DNA of 64,000 bases from Heterorhizobium halophytocola (GCF_017873095.1 NZ_JAGGJU010000002.1:310001-374000); one strand, 5' to 3'; shown: positions 9,031-18,673, numbered from the stretch's first letter. Numbers and translations are program-made. The notes: a model not told the origin generated them from the sequence alone.

Positions 9031-10607
9031 GCCGCGTCCTCCTCTATGCCGGCTGCGGCGCGCACCAGCGTTTCCGCCTTCAGCTCGGGGCCATTTTCGA
9101 GCACGCTTGCGATCCGTCCCTCGCGCATGACGACGATCCTGTCGCTCATGCCCATGACCTCAGGCAGCTCCGAGGAGACCATGATGACGGCAAGGCCGGT
9201 TGCGGCAAGTTCGCTCATGAAGGCGTGCACGGCGGCCTTCGAGCCGATGTCGATGCCCTTGGTCGGCTCGTCAAGAATGATGACGCGCGGCCTGGTCGCC
9301 AGCCATTTGGCGATCACCACCTTTTGCTGGTTGCCGCCCGACAGCGTGCCGGCATTCTGGCTGAGCGAGGCGGCGCGCAAATCGAGCCGGGTTGCATATT
9401 CCCGGGCGAGCGCGAATTCCTCCGCCAGCTTCAGAAAGCCTTTCCGTGAGGTGCGGTCGAGCGAGGGCAGCGAGATGTTCTGCACGATCGGCAGGTCGAC
9501 CACCACGCCCTGCTTGCCGCGCTCCTCCGGCACATAGACGATGCCTTTGGCGATCGCCTCGGCCGGGCTGCGGATGACGGCGATCTCGTCCTCGATCCTG
9601 ACGGCACCCTTCGACGGCTTCGTCACGCCGATCAGCGCCTGCATCAACTCGCTGCGGCCGGCACCCACCAGGCCGTAGAAGCCGAGGATCTCGCCTTTTC
9701 TGAGGGTGAAGCCGATATCGGCGAATTCGGTCGGGTGGCAATAGCCGGAGACGGTGAGAACGGTGTCGCCGAGCGCGACCTGCTGCTTGGGGAAGACCTT
9801 GTCGACAGAACGGCCGACCATCATCTTGACGATCTCGTTCTGGCTGGTGTCCTTGAGCAGCCCGCTTGCCACCAGTTCGCCGTCGCGGAACACGGTATAG
9901 CGGTCGGCGATGCGGTAGATTTCGTCGAACTTGTGGCTGATGAACAGGATCGCCTTGCCGTTTTTCTTCAACAGTTCGATCAGCTGGAACAGGTCGCCGA
10001 TCTCCTTGTGCGACAGGGCGGCCGTCGGCTCGTCCATGATGACGACATTGGCGTCGATCGAAAGGGCGCGGGCGACGGCGACCAGATGCTTGTTGGCGAT
10101 CGACAGATCCTTCAGCCGGGTATCCGCGTCGATGTGACCGGCGCCGATTTCGGCCAGCAGCGTGCGGGCCTTGTCGCGCATGGTCTTCCAGTCGATCGTC
10201 CTGAACCGGGTCTTCGGCGCATGGCCGAGAAAGATGTTTTCGGCCACGCTCAGCTCGTCGAACAGAACGGTTTCCTGGTGGATCGCGGTAATGCCGAGCT
10301 TGAAGGCGGAATGCGGCGAGGCGAGATGAACAGGCTTGCCGTCGATCCGGATTTCGCCCGCGTCGGGCTGGTAGATGCCGGTCATGGTCTTGACCAGTGT
10401 CGACTTGCCGGCGCCATTTTCGCCGATCAGTGCCGTCACCTGGCCCGGATAAAGTTCGAGCGCCACTGCGTTCAGCGCGCGCACGCCCGGAAATGTCTTG
10501 GTGATGCCGGCAAGCGCGATCCGCGGCGTCAGCGCTGCCGTTTCGGCCGGCGGTACCGGTTGGGGTCGTCTCGCGGTTTGCGGCATGGATTGCTGGGTCA
10601 TGGGCAT
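9027..10607 (-). CDS. rhaT: Rhamnose ABC transporter ATP-binding protein RhaT
   Basis: A sugar-ABC ATPase of the RbsA/MglA type with two nucleotide-binding halves. The first half has Walker A GENGAGKST and Walker B VVIMDEPTAAL; the second has the weak P-loop region GLVGAGRSEL, the signature LSGGNQQKV and Walker B VIILDEPTKGID. It powers rhamnose import with RhaS, RhaP and RhaQ. The start is uncertain: ATG 10607 (MPMTQQSMPQ) gives 526 residues, while ATG 10700 or the open frame to 10811 add Arg/Pro-rich sequence that does not look like the family. rhaP overlaps its end by 4 bp. Confidence 0.92.
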   Translation of the reverse strand: MPMTQQSMPQTARRPQPVPPAETAALTPRIALAGITKTFPGVRALNAVALELYPGQVTALIGENGAGKSTLVKTMTGIYQPDAGEIRIDGKPVHLASPHSAFKLGITAIHQETVLFDELSVAENIFLGHAPKTRFRTIDWKTMRDKARTLLAEIGAGHIDADTRLKDLSIANKHLVAVARALSIDANVVIMDEPTAALSHKEIGDLFQLIELLKKNGKAILFISHKFDEIYRIADRYTVFRDGELVASGLLKDTSQNEIVKMMVGRSVDKVFPKQQVALGDTVLTVSGYCHPTEFADIGFTLRKGEILGFYGLVGAGRSELMQALIGVTKPSKGAVRIEDEIAVIRSPAEAIAKGIVYVPEERGKQGVVVDLPIVQNISLPSLDRTSRKGFLKLAEEFALAREYATRLDLRAASLSQNAGTLSGGNQQKVVIAKWLATRPRVIILDEPTKGIDIGSKAAVHAFMSELAATGLAVIMVSSELPEVMGMSDRIVVMREGRIASVLENGPELKAETLVRAAAGIEEDAA

Positions 10608-10740
10608 CGGCGCTTCGTCTGTTCGGGTTTCGGCCTCACGCGACGCGTCCGGGAAAGGCGCGCATCGGCGCTGCGGCCGCAACGGCTGCTGCGCGGTCAT
10701 CGACCGGCGGCAAGGCGCCGCCGGTCGGTCCCGGTAGGGA

Positions 10741-11745
10741 TCAGTAGATCTTCGAGAACTCTTCGATATTCGACTTGTCGAAGGTGAACGGGGCTGCCAT
10801 CGCCGCCGCATTCGTGTCGTCGAGGGTGATTTCGCCGACCTTGCCGATCGACAGCTTGGCGCCGGGCTTGGCCTCCGCGCCGCCGATCAGGTCATGGCTC
10901 AGATAGACCGCGGAATAGCCGAGATCGATCGGGTTCCAGAGCGCCACCGCCTGCGACGCGCCATTGTCGATGAACTGCTTGAACTCGGACGGAAGCGCCA
11001 GACCGGTGACGTTGATCTTGCCGATCAGGTTCTGGTCGGTGACCACCTGGGCGGCTGCAACCACGCCGACAGTGGTCGGTGCGATGATCGCCTTCAGATT
11101 CGGATAGCTGGAGATCAGGCCCTTGGCCTCGTTGGTCGACTTGACCGAGTCGTCGTCGCCATAGACGGTCGCGACCAGATTGATCTTCGGGAATTTCTCC
11201 GGCAGGATCTTCTTGGCCGCATCGATCCAGGCATTCTGGTTGTTGGCCGTCGACGAGGCCGAGAGGATCGCGACATCGCCGCCATCGGGCAGGTGGTCGG
11301 CGGCAAGCTTGATGATGGTTTCACCGATCAGATTGGTATCCGACGGGTTGAGGTGCAGCATGCGACCCTCGGGCGCCACGCCGGAATCCCAGGAGATCAC
11401 CTTGATGCCGCGGTCCATCGCCTTTTTCAGCACCGGCACCAGCGCATCCGGGTCATTGGCCGAAATCGCGATCGCGTCGACCTGCTGGGCAATCAGCGAA
11501 TTGACGATCTCGATCTGGCCTTCGGCGGTGGCCGAGGTCGGTCCGGTGTAGATGACCTCCACGTCACCGATTTCCTTTGCGGCATCCTGTGCACCCTTGT
11601 TGGCGGCGTCGAAGAAGCCGTTGCCGAGCGACTTGACGACCAGCGCGACCCGCTCGGCCGCCATGGCGTCCGTGGTCATGGCCTGGGTCGTCATCATTGC
11701 GGCCGCGAGCGCTGTGGTCAGCGCCAATGCCTTGAACAGTTTCAT
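10741..11745 (-). CDS. rhaS: Rhamnose ABC transporter periplasmic binding protein RhaS
   Basis: A 334-residue periplasmic sugar-binding protein (peripla_BP_4/RbsB type). It has a Sec signal of about 29 residues ending near TDAMAAE. The mature domain begins RVALVVKSLGNGFFDAANKG and has IAISANDPDALVPVLKKA and VISWDSGV, as in rhamnose- and autoinducer-2-type binders. A good ribosome site (GGGAGG on the minus strand) precedes the ATG. It lies 43 bp after rhaR and 133 bp before rhaT, in line with rhaRSTPQUK. It is not the AraC activator that carries the same name in E. coli. Confidence 0.93.
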   Translation of the reverse strand: MKLFKALALTTALAAAMMTTQAMTTDAMAAERVALVVKSLGNGFFDAANKGAQDAAKEIGDVEVIYTGPTSATAEGQIEIVNSLIAQQVDAIAISANDPDALVPVLKKAMDRGIKVISWDSGVAPEGRMLHLNPSDTNLIGETIIKLAADHLPDGGDVAILSASSTANNQNAWIDAAKKILPEKFPKINLVATVYGDDDSVKSTNEAKGLISSYPNLKAIIAPTTVGVVAAAQVVTDQNLIGKINVTGLALPSEFKQFIDNGASQAVALWNPIDLGYSAVYLSHDLIGGAEAKPGAKLSIGKVGEITLDDTNAAAMAAPFTFDKSNIEEFSKIY

Positions 11746-11788
11746 GGTGAAGTTCCTCCCTTTGATGTTGATGTCCTCCCCCCGGCGC

Positions 11789-12592
11789 TCAAGCCACTGA
11801 GGACGTTCGCTCTGCTGCTGCCTTATCCGCTATGATCACGGCGATGCCCTCCGCCTCCAGCATCTGCCGTTCTTCGTCGCGAATTCCGTTGTCCGTGATG
11901 ACGGTTGCGATCCGCTCCAGCCGGCAGAGAATGAGGCTCGAGCGTTTGCGGAATTTCGAGGAATCGGCCAGTACGACGAGTTCGTCGGCCTGGTCGATCA
12001 GTTTCTGCTCGGCCTGGATGAGCAGCGGATCCGCCTCCATCAGGCCGAGATGGCTGAGGCCCTGCGCGCCCATGAACATGCGCTTTGCGTAGAAATTGCG
12101 CGTCACGTCGTTGTCGAAGGGGCTGAGAATGATGTTCTGCTCCCGATAGATCACTCCGCCCGAAAGCATGATGGTATTCTTCGAGTTCTTCAGCAGGTGC
12201 TCGGCGATCGGAAAGGAATTGGTGAACACCTGGCAGCGCTTGGTCGCCAGCGGGTGGACCATCTGAAAGGTGGTCGTGCCACCATTGATGATGATCGGAT
12301 CGCCATCCTCGCACAGCTCGACGGCCCGGAGCGCAATTGCGCGCTTCTGAGCGATGTTGAGCGTCTGGTTGACGCTGAACGGGCGGCCGGCCAGACCGAC
12401 GAATTGCGGCGGATTGATCGATTCTGCGCCGCCACGCACGCGGCGCAGCTTCTTTTGCACATGCAGGGTCGCGATGTCCCGGCGGATCGTCGCTTCCGAC
12501 GATTCCGTCAGTTCCACCATCTCCGTCACGGTGACCACAGGTTTTTCCTGCACCGCGGACAAGATGATTCGATGGCGTTCCTTCTCGTGCAT
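11789..12592 (-). CDS. rhaR: DeoR-family rhamnose regulator RhaR
   Basis: A 267-residue DeoR-family repressor. The N-terminal helix-turn-helix reads VTVTEMVELTESSEATIRRD at about residues 20-39, followed by the typical LRRVRGGA. The C-terminal sugar-phosphate-sensing domain includes IIINGGTTTFQM and VLADSSKFRKRS. In R. leguminosarum the equivalent gene negatively regulates both rhamnose transcription units. It is the first gene of the minus-strand operon and sits next to a long inverted repeat shared with rhaD, which is its probable operator. Confidence 0.93.
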   Translation of the reverse strand: MHEKERHRIILSAVQEKPVVTVTEMVELTESSEATIRRDIATLHVQKKLRRVRGGAESINPPQFVGLAGRPFSVNQTLNIAQKRAIALRAVELCEDGDPIIINGGTTTFQMVHPLATKRCQVFTNSFPIAEHLLKNSKNTIMLSGGVIYREQNIILSPFDNDVTRNFYAKRMFMGAQGLSHLGLMEADPLLIQAEQKLIDQADELVVLADSSKFRKRSSLILCRLERIATVITDNGIRDEERQMLEAEGIAVIIADKAAAERTSSVA

Positions 12593-12637
12593 TCGACCGT
12601 TCTCCCAGATCCGAGATTTTCACCGAAACCCGGCATT

Positions 12638-12708
12638 GTCAATCACAAACGATCATAAATAATCATTGTGCGGCGCAATATGACTATTTATGATCGTTTG
12701 TGATTGAC
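12638..12708. promoter_or_regulatory. Long inverted repeat between rhaR and rhaD, probable RhaR operator with divergent -35 elements
   Basis: Bases 12638-12666 and 12680-12708 are 29-bp inverted copies differing at one position, separated by 13 bp. Each arm contains ATCACAAACGATCATAAATA or its complement. The outer edge of the left arm supplies a consensus -35 TTGACA on the minus strand (complement of 12637-12642) reading toward rhaR. The outer edge of the right arm gives TTGACT (12704-12709) reading toward rhaD. A repressor on the arms would cover both promoters, fitting coordinated derepression by rhamnose. The -10 boxes are not clear. Confidence 0.8.
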
Positions 12709-12776
12709 TTTGGTGTCGGTGAGCGCAACGATATGGCGAAACGTCCATTTGACGAAATGCCTTTGGAGGAGCGTTC

Positions 12777-14879
12777 ATGCTGAACATCGATGCCGGTTCG
12801 CGGCTTGCGAACCTGTGGGACAAGGACCGCGCCGCCGGCATGAGTGAGCCGGAATTGCTGCTCTATCGGTCCAACATTCTGGGCTCCGACAAGCGGGTGA
12901 CCAATTACGGCGGCGGCAATACCTCGGCCAAGGTGATGGAAAAGGATCCGCTGACCGGTCAGATGGTCGAGGTGCTCTGGGTCAAGGGCTCGGGCGGCGA
13001 TGTCGGCACGATCAAAATGGACGGTTTCTCCACTCTCTACATGGACAAGCTGAACGCGCTGAAGGGCATATATCGCGGTGTGGAATTCGAAGACGAGATG
13101 GTCGGCTACCTGCCGCATTGCACCTTCAACCTCAACCCACGGGCAGCCTCGATCGACACGCCGCTGCACGCCTATGTGCCGAAGAAGCATGTCGACCACA
13201 TGCATCCGGACGCGATCATCGCGATCGCCGCCTCGGACAACAGCCGCGACCTGACGAAACAGATCTTCGGCGACGCGATCGGCTGGCTGCCGTGGAAGCG
13301 GCCGGGCTATGAATTGGGCCTGTGGCTCGAGGACTTCTGCCTGAAGAACCCTGATGCCAAGGGCGTGGTGCTGGAAAGCCACGGCCTGTTCACCTGGGCC
13401 GACACGGCCGAGCAATGCTACGACACGACGATCGAGATCATCAACCGCGCCATCGCCTGGTTCGAGACGGAGACTGCCGGTAAGACCGTGTTCGGCGGTG
13501 AGAAGCACCGGCCGCTCGGTCCTGCCGAACGGCGCAAGGTGGCAGCGGCGCTGATGCCGGCGATTCGCGGCATGATCTCCAAGCAGGTGCACATGGTCGG
13601 TCATTTCGATGACAGCGATGCGGTGCTGCAATTCGTCTGCGCTAAGGACATGGAGGCGCTGGCGGCACTCGGCACCTCCTGCCCGGACCATTTCCTGCGC
13701 ACCAAGATCCGCCCGCTGGTGGTCGATTTCAATCCGGCAAGTCCTGATCTCGCCGCCACGCTCGACAGTCTGGTCGGCAGTGTCGCGCAATATCGCGAGG
13801 ACTACACGGCCTATTATGAACGCTGCCGCCATGCCGACAGTCCCGCGATCCGCGATCCGAATGCGGTGGTCTATCTGGTGCCGGGGGTCGGCATGCTGAC
13901 CTTCGCCAAGGACAAGGCGACGGCCCGGATTTCCGGCGAATTCTATACCAACGCGATCAATGTCATGCGGGGGGCGTCGACGGTATCGACCTATTGCGGC
14001 CTGCCGGAACAGGAAGCCTTCGACATTGAATACTGGTTGCTCGAGGAAGCGAAGCTCCAGCGCATGCCGAAGCCGAAAAGCCTTGCCGGCCGGGTGGCGA
14101 TCGTCACCGGCGGTGCCGGCGGCATCGGTTCGGCGACCGCCGAGCGGCTTCTGGGCGAGGGGGCCTGCGTCGTCCTCGCCGACATCGACGCCGAGGCCCT
14201 GGACAAGACGATGAGCAATTTCGCCGGGCGGTATTCCAAGGATGTCGTGCGCACCGTCTCGATGAACGTCACCGACGAAAATGCCGTCGATGAGGCCTAT
14301 GCCGACATGGCCGTCGAATTCGGCGGCGTCGACATCGTCGTGTCCAATGCCGGCATCGCGTCTTCGGCGCCCGTCGAAGACACGACGCTGGAACTCTGGA
14401 ACCGCAACATGTCGATCCTGTCGACCGGCTATTTCCTCGTCTCGCGGGCCGCTTTCCGCATGCTGAAGGCACAGGATCTCGGCGGCTCGATCGTGTTCAT
14501 CGCCTCGAAGAACGGGCTTGCCGCCTCGCCCGGCGCTTCGGCCTATTGCACCGCCAAGGCCTCGGAGATCCATCTCGCCCGCTGCCTGGCACTCGAAGGT
14601 GCGCCGCACGGCATCCGCGTCAATGTCGTCAACCCGGACGCGGTGCTGCGTGGGTCGAAGATCTGGTCCGGCGAATGGCTCGACCAGCGCGCCTCGACCT
14701 ACAAGACCGACAAGGACGGACTGGAGGAAATGTATCGCCAGCGCTCGCTGCTGAAGCGTTCGGTCCTGCCGGAAGACATCGCCGAGGCGACCTATTTCTT
14801 CGCCTGCGAAGCGTCCTCCAAATCGACCGGCAACATCATCAATGTCGATGCCGGCAATGTGCAGGCCTTTACGCGCTGA
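12777..14879 (+). CDS. rhaD: Bifunctional rhamnulose-phosphate aldolase / short-chain dehydrogenase RhaD
   Basis: A 700-residue fusion. Residues 1 to about 420 form a class II aldolase domain with NYGGGNTSAKV and the metal-ligand region HVDHMHPDAI. From about residue 430 a short-chain dehydrogenase domain follows, with the NAD motif AIVTGGAGGIGSATAE and catalytic YCTAKASE. The first half would split rhamnulose 1-phosphate into dihydroxyacetone phosphate and L-lactaldehyde; the second would oxidise the lactaldehyde. GGAGGA at 12765-12770 supports the ATG. It is cotranscribed with rhaI and divergent from rhaR across the shared operator. Confidence 0.93.
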   Translation: MLNIDAGSRLANLWDKDRAAGMSEPELLLYRSNILGSDKRVTNYGGGNTSAKVMEKDPLTGQMVEVLWVKGSGGDVGTIKMDGFSTLYMDKLNALKGIYRGVEFEDEMVGYLPHCTFNLNPRAASIDTPLHAYVPKKHVDHMHPDAIIAIAASDNSRDLTKQIFGDAIGWLPWKRPGYELGLWLEDFCLKNPDAKGVVLESHGLFTWADTAEQCYDTTIEIINRAIAWFETETAGKTVFGGEKHRPLGPAERRKVAAALMPAIRGMISKQVHMVGHFDDSDAVLQFVCAKDMEALAALGTSCPDHFLRTKIRPLVVDFNPASPDLAATLDSLVGSVAQYREDYTAYYERCRHADSPAIRDPNAVVYLVPGVGMLTFAKDKATARISGEFYTNAINVMRGASTVSTYCGLPEQEAFDIEYWLLEEAKLQRMPKPKSLAGRVAIVTGGAGGIGSATAERLLGEGACVVLADIDAEALDKTMSNFAGRYSKDVVRTVSMNVTDENAVDEAYADMAVEFGGVDIVVSNAGIASSAPVEDTTLELWNRNMSILSTGYFLVSRAAFRMLKAQDLGGSIVFIASKNGLAASPGASAYCTAKASEIHLARCLALEGAPHGIRVNVVNPDAVLRGSKIWSGEWLDQRASTYKTDKDGLEEMYRQRSLLKRSVLPEDIAEATYFFACEASSKSTGNIINVDAGNVQAFTR

Positions 14880-14946
14880 GATGAAACGAGGAGCATGCAT
14901 CTGTGGGTGCGGGCGACCGCGCTGACGGCAGATGTCGGGAGGAGAC

Positions 14947-16227
14947 ATGATCGATCAATCCGCAATTGCCAAGGCCAATGATGCGGCCGAGGCTGGCCTG
15001 CGCCGCGACTATGATGCGCTCGGCGAACACCTGCATCGCCGCGGCATCGACATCGGGGCCATCAAGCACAAGGTGGCGGGCTACGGCGTTGCCGTGCCCT
15101 CCTGGGGCGTCGGCACCGGCGGCACCCGCTTTGCCCGGTTTCCCGGTCCCGGCGAGCCGCGCAACATCTTCGACAAGCTCGACGATTGCGCCGTCATCCA
15201 CGACCTGACCGGGGCGACGCCAAGCGTGTCGCTGCATATTCCCTGGGACAAGGCCGACCCGGCCGATCTGAAGGGGAAGGCGGAAGAGACGGGCCTATCC
15301 TTCGATGCGATGAACTCCAATACCTTCCAGGACCAGGCGGATCAGCCGCTTTCCTACAAGTTCGGCTCGCTGTCCAATGCCGATGCGGCGACGCGGCAGC
15401 AGGCGGTCGAGCACAATATCGAATGTATCGAGATCGGCCGGGCGATCGGTTCGAAGGCGCTGACGGTCTGGATCGGCGATGGCTCGAACTTTCCCGGCCA
15501 GACGAATTTCACCCGCCAGTTCGAGCGCTATCTCGACGCGATGAAAGACGTCTACAAGGCGCTGCCGGAGGACTGGCGGATCTTTTCCGAGCACAAGATG
15601 TACGAGCCTGCCTTCTATTCGACCGTCGTGCAGGACTGGGGCACGAATTACATGATCGCAAAGGAGCTCGGGCCGAAGGCCTTCTGCCTGGTCGATCTCG
15701 GCCACCACGCGCCGAACGTCAATATCGAGATGATCGTTGCCCGCCTGGTGCAGTTCGGCAAGCTCGGCGGCTTCCATTTCAACGACAGCAAATATGGCGA
15801 TGACGATCTCGATACGGGCTCGATCGATCCTTACCGCCTGTTCCTGGTCTTCAACGAGCTGGTGGATGCCGAAATGCGTGCGGCCGAAGGCTTCGATCCC
15901 GCCCATATGCTCGACCAGTCGCACAATGTGACCGATCCGATCGAAAGCCTGATGGTGTCTGCCATGGAAGTGCAGCGGGCCTATGCCAGCGCGCTTCTCG
16001 TCGACCGGGCCAAGCTCAAGGGCTATCAGGAAGAGAATGACGCATTGATGGCGACGGGTACCCTGAAAAAGGCCTTCCGCACCGATGTCGAGCCGATCCT
16101 GGCCATGGCGCGGCTGGAAAAAGGGGCGGCGATCGACCCTGTAAGCGCGTTTCGCGCCTCCGGATATAGGGCGAAGGTTGCCGGGGAGAGACCGGCGGTA
16201 TCCGGTGCAGGCGGTGGAATCGTCTAG
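14947..16227 (+). CDS. rhaI: L-rhamnose isomerase RhaI
   Basis: A 426-residue TIM-barrel isomerase of the rhizobial/Pseudomonas type, converting L-rhamnose to L-rhamnulose (EC 5.3.1.14). Probable metal-ligand segments are EHKMYEPAFYS, VDLGHHAPNVNIE and FHFNDSKYGDDD. ATG 14947 is chosen because GGGAGGAG at 14937-14944 precedes it; an in-frame ATG at 14932 lies inside that ribosome site region. It follows rhaD by 67 bp in the rhaDI operon. Confidence 0.93.
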   Translation: MIDQSAIAKANDAAEAGLRRDYDALGEHLHRRGIDIGAIKHKVAGYGVAVPSWGVGTGGTRFARFPGPGEPRNIFDKLDDCAVIHDLTGATPSVSLHIPWDKADPADLKGKAEETGLSFDAMNSNTFQDQADQPLSYKFGSLSNADAATRQQAVEHNIECIEIGRAIGSKALTVWIGDGSNFPGQTNFTRQFERYLDAMKDVYKALPEDWRIFSEHKMYEPAFYSTVVQDWGTNYMIAKELGPKAFCLVDLGHHAPNVNIEMIVARLVQFGKLGGFHFNDSKYGDDDLDTGSIDPYRLFLVFNELVDAEMRAAEGFDPAHMLDQSHNVTDPIESLMVSAMEVQRAYASALLVDRAKLKGYQEENDALMATGTLKKAFRTDVEPILAMARLEKGAAIDPVSAFRASGYRAKVAGERPAVSGAGGGIV

Positions 16228-16323
16228 GAAGCGCGAAGGGCGGCGTCGCACAACGGCTTTGGCGTTTGGGTGGTGCTCTTCCGGCGCTTGCCTTTCGGAT
16301 AAAATGCCCGCCCTTTAATTCAT

Positions 16324-16353
16324 TCTCAGCGCCACGCCGGCGTGGCGCTGAGA
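16324..16353. terminator. Perfect 30-bp palindrome downstream of the small lipoprotein gene
   Basis: Fifteen-base arms (TCTCAGCGCCACGCC and its complement) abut with no spacer. It lies 8 bp past the lipoprotein stop and about 100 bp past rhaI, in the gap between these convergent genes. A strong bidirectional hairpin would form, but neither side has a U-tract, so a terminator role is plausible rather than proven. Confidence 0.5.
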
Positions 16354-16360
16354 TCGGATG

Positions 16361-16675
16361 TCAGTAATAGCAGCCCCAGGGGCCGCAGCGGCGGTAATAG
16401 TGGTGATGGCGGTCAAGGCTGGCGCCGAGCACGGCACCACCGATAACGCCGACAGCGGCGCCAGCCACGGCTGCGTTTTCGGCCTGTTGCGACTGCTGGC
16501 GATTGCTCTGATAGGTCGCGCCGACACATTTTTCATACCGGCTGGTGCCTGGCTTTAGGCCCTGGGCGCTACATGTCATCTGGGCGCTGGTTGCCGATTC
16601 CTGCGCGCTCTGGCATGACGTCAGGCCACCCAGAAGCACCAGGCATGAGAGCCCGGCGAGAATTTTGCTAATCAT
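16361..16675 (-). CDS. Small lipoprotein with glycine-zipper segment, unknown function
   Basis: A 104-residue protein. The N-terminus MISKILAGLSCLVLLGGLTSC is a lipoprotein signal with lipobox LTSC. A central part contains two cysteines and polar residues (MTCSAQGLKPG, EKCVGATY), then Gln-rich sequence, a glycine-zipper-like segment AAVGVIGGAVLGASL, and a His/Tyr-rich tail with GPWGCYY. ATG 16675 is chosen because GAGGG on the minus strand is then 6 bp upstream; ATG 16681 is too close to it. It resembles small YMGG/glycine-zipper outer-membrane lipoproteins of alphaproteobacteria. No role can be assigned. Confidence 0.75.
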   Translation of the reverse strand: MISKILAGLSCLVLLGGLTSCQSAQESATSAQMTCSAQGLKPGTSRYEKCVGATYQSNRQQSQQAENAAVAGAAVGVIGGAVLGASLDRHHHYYRRCGPWGCYY

Positions 16676-16804
16676 TATCATCCCTCTATGCAGGCAGGGC
16701 ACCGGCTGCGGGGGCGTTGCGGACCTGCTGCTTCCTGATCAAAGCCGCATGGCGATCAGCCGGCGGCGATCTACGCATTTGCATGCGCAAGCGATGAAAT
16801 CCAT

Positions 16805-16821
16805 TAGTGCAGATGTGCTAT
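16805..16821 (+). repeat. Imperfect copy of the two-component dyad motif
   Basis: TAGTGCAGATGTGCTAT here matches 15 of 17 bases with TAGTACGGATGTGCTAT at 18675-18691. It lies upstream of the lipoprotein gene (16675, minus) and just past the end of the histidine kinase gene, so it could be a second binding site for the same regulator. Confidence 0.45.
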
Positions 16822-16877
16822 TGGTCTCAGTCGCAATTGGATGATAAGTGTCCGGTATCACTCAATTTTTAATGAAA

Positions 16878-18581
16878 TTACCGAGCTGCGGACTGCAGTT
16901 CCGACGCGCGTGACGTGCGGATCAGCTGGGCAAAGATCGTCGAGCGTAATTCGGATGGGCGCACCGGTTTGGCGAGGATCGGGATGGTCTCGTCGTCGAG
17001 GTCGACCCGCACCCGGTTTTCATCATGGCCGGTCATCACGATCGCCGGAATGTCGCCGCCAAGAGCGGCGCGCACCTCCAGAATGCAATCGGTGCCGGTG
17101 GTCTTGGCGCCGAGATCGAAATCCGTGATCAGCATGTCGCAGTCCGGCACCGCCTCCGGCACGGCGGTGGCAGCTTCGACCTTGCACCCCCATTTCTCCA
17201 GCAGGCTCGCGGTTGCCAGAAGCACGTCCTCGTCGTCCTCGACCAGCAGCACGCGCAAGCCTTTCATCTGGTCGAGCGGCGACTTGCGGGCGGGGTCCTT
17301 GCGACGAATTCTGGGCGAGGCGACGACGAGATCGTCGATGACGACGCTGGTGCCGCGCCCGGGCTTCGAGCGGATCGACACGTCGAGTTCCATCAGGCGT
17401 GCGAGCCGGCGCACGATCGACAGGCCGAGGCCGACGCCCTCGACATCCTTGTCGCCGCGTTCCCGGATCTGGTAGAATTCCTCGAACAGATGCGGCAGAT
17501 GCTCGGCCGTGATGCCGTCGCCACGGTCGTGGACCTCGATGGCAATCCGGCCTCCGCGCCGCCGACAGCCGATCAGGACAGGCCGCCCCGGCGCATATTT
17601 CAGCGCGTTGGAGACGATGTTCTGCAGCATGGTGCCGAGCAGTGTCGGGTCGGCGAAGACATGCAGCTTCGACGGCACCGCATGGAGCGTCACATTCGCC
17701 CATTCGGCCGCCTGGGCATTCTGCGCGATGACCTCGTCGAACACATCGGACAGGGCGATCGGTTCGCGCAACGGCACCACCTTGCCGCTGTCCAAGGTGG
17801 AAATGTCGAGCAGCGAGCGGAAAAGGCGGGAGACGCTCTGCAGCGATCGATCGATATTGTCGACCATCTGGCGCTCCTCGGCCTGCAGGCCGGCATCCCG
17901 GAGGCAGGCGGTAAAGAGGCTGATGGCATGGATCGGCTGGCGCAGGTCGTGACTGGCCTGCGCCAGGAAACGCGACTTGGCGATATTGGCCTCGATAGCC
18001 TCCTCGGTCACCCTCCGGTTTTCGCGCAGCAGGCTGGCGATATAGACAGGCACGATCAGCGAGGTGACGATCAGCGTCAGCACCATGAAGGGATTGGATT
18101 GCCAATAGGGCGAGAAGACCGTGGTGATGCAGAGCGTGATGATGGCCATCACGGTGGCGATCAACAGATAACGGGGGCCGAATCTGAGGCCGTTGCCGAC
18201 CGTCACCCACAATAGCGAGGCAAAGACCGGCAGCATGGCTTCGCCGCCGAGGCTCATCGCCAGGCACATGCCGGAATAGTCGTGGCACATCGAAAGGATG
18301 CGCCGGGCATGATTGATCCCGGGTCTGCGGATCACGGCCGTGAGAATGCCAAGTGCCACCAGAATATAGACGCAGAGATAGATCAGGATTGCCGTGGCGT
18401 GATGCGCGGCGATCGGTCCGACCGGGACGTAACTGGACGTTATGACGCTGACATAGGCGATGTTGGCGGCAGCGACGAACAGCCGGATCAAGGCCTGGCT
18501 GCGTTCGCCGAGCCGGGCGGTGGGCTCGGTCTCCCGCGCGAAGGGCCGCGTCCGGAAGAACCCGCTGAGATCTGCTGCCAT
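16878..18581 (-). CDS. Hybrid sensor histidine kinase with C-terminal receiver domain
   Basis: About 567 residues. Five or six hydrophobic helices occupy residues 35-185 with no large periplasmic domain. A dimerisation/phosphoacceptor domain follows with SHDLRQPIHAI (His about 211), then ATPase boxes NIVSNALKYA, DRGDGI and GVGLGLSIV. From about residue 445 there is a receiver domain starting LRVLLVEDDEDV with candidate phospho-Asp in LITDFDLG. ATG 18581 is preferred over TTG 18584 because AGGA is then 6 bp upstream. It is divergent from the LuxR-type response regulator at 18817, its likely partner. The stimulus is unknown. Confidence 0.92.
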   Translation of the reverse strand: MAADLSGFFRTRPFARETEPTARLGERSQALIRLFVAAANIAYVSVITSSYVPVGPIAAHHATAILIYLCVYILVALGILTAVIRRPGINHARRILSMCHDYSGMCLAMSLGGEAMLPVFASLLWVTVGNGLRFGPRYLLIATVMAIITLCITTVFSPYWQSNPFMVLTLIVTSLIVPVYIASLLRENRRVTEEAIEANIAKSRFLAQASHDLRQPIHAISLFTACLRDAGLQAEERQMVDNIDRSLQSVSRLFRSLLDISTLDSGKVVPLREPIALSDVFDEVIAQNAQAAEWANVTLHAVPSKLHVFADPTLLGTMLQNIVSNALKYAPGRPVLIGCRRRGGRIAIEVHDRGDGITAEHLPHLFEEFYQIRERGDKDVEGVGLGLSIVRRLARLMELDVSIRSKPGRGTSVVIDDLVVASPRIRRKDPARKSPLDQMKGLRVLLVEDDEDVLLATASLLEKWGCKVEAATAVPEAVPDCDMLITDFDLGAKTTGTDCILEVRAALGGDIPAIVMTGHDENRVRVDLDDETIPILAKPVRPSELRSTIFAQLIRTSRASELQSAAR

Positions 18582-18673
18582 CAAATTCCTGGTCCCCGTG
18601 CCGAACGTTCATCCGCAGTCATGCCAAAGGCAGCAGCCGGAGGCTTTGCACCACAGACGGCAAGAGCGGCGAA

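Noticed and set aside
12684..14948. Long open frame on the minus strand opposite rhaD
   Set aside because: It mirrors a real, strongly conserved gene in GC-rich DNA; its translation is rich in His, Arg and Asp with no domain.
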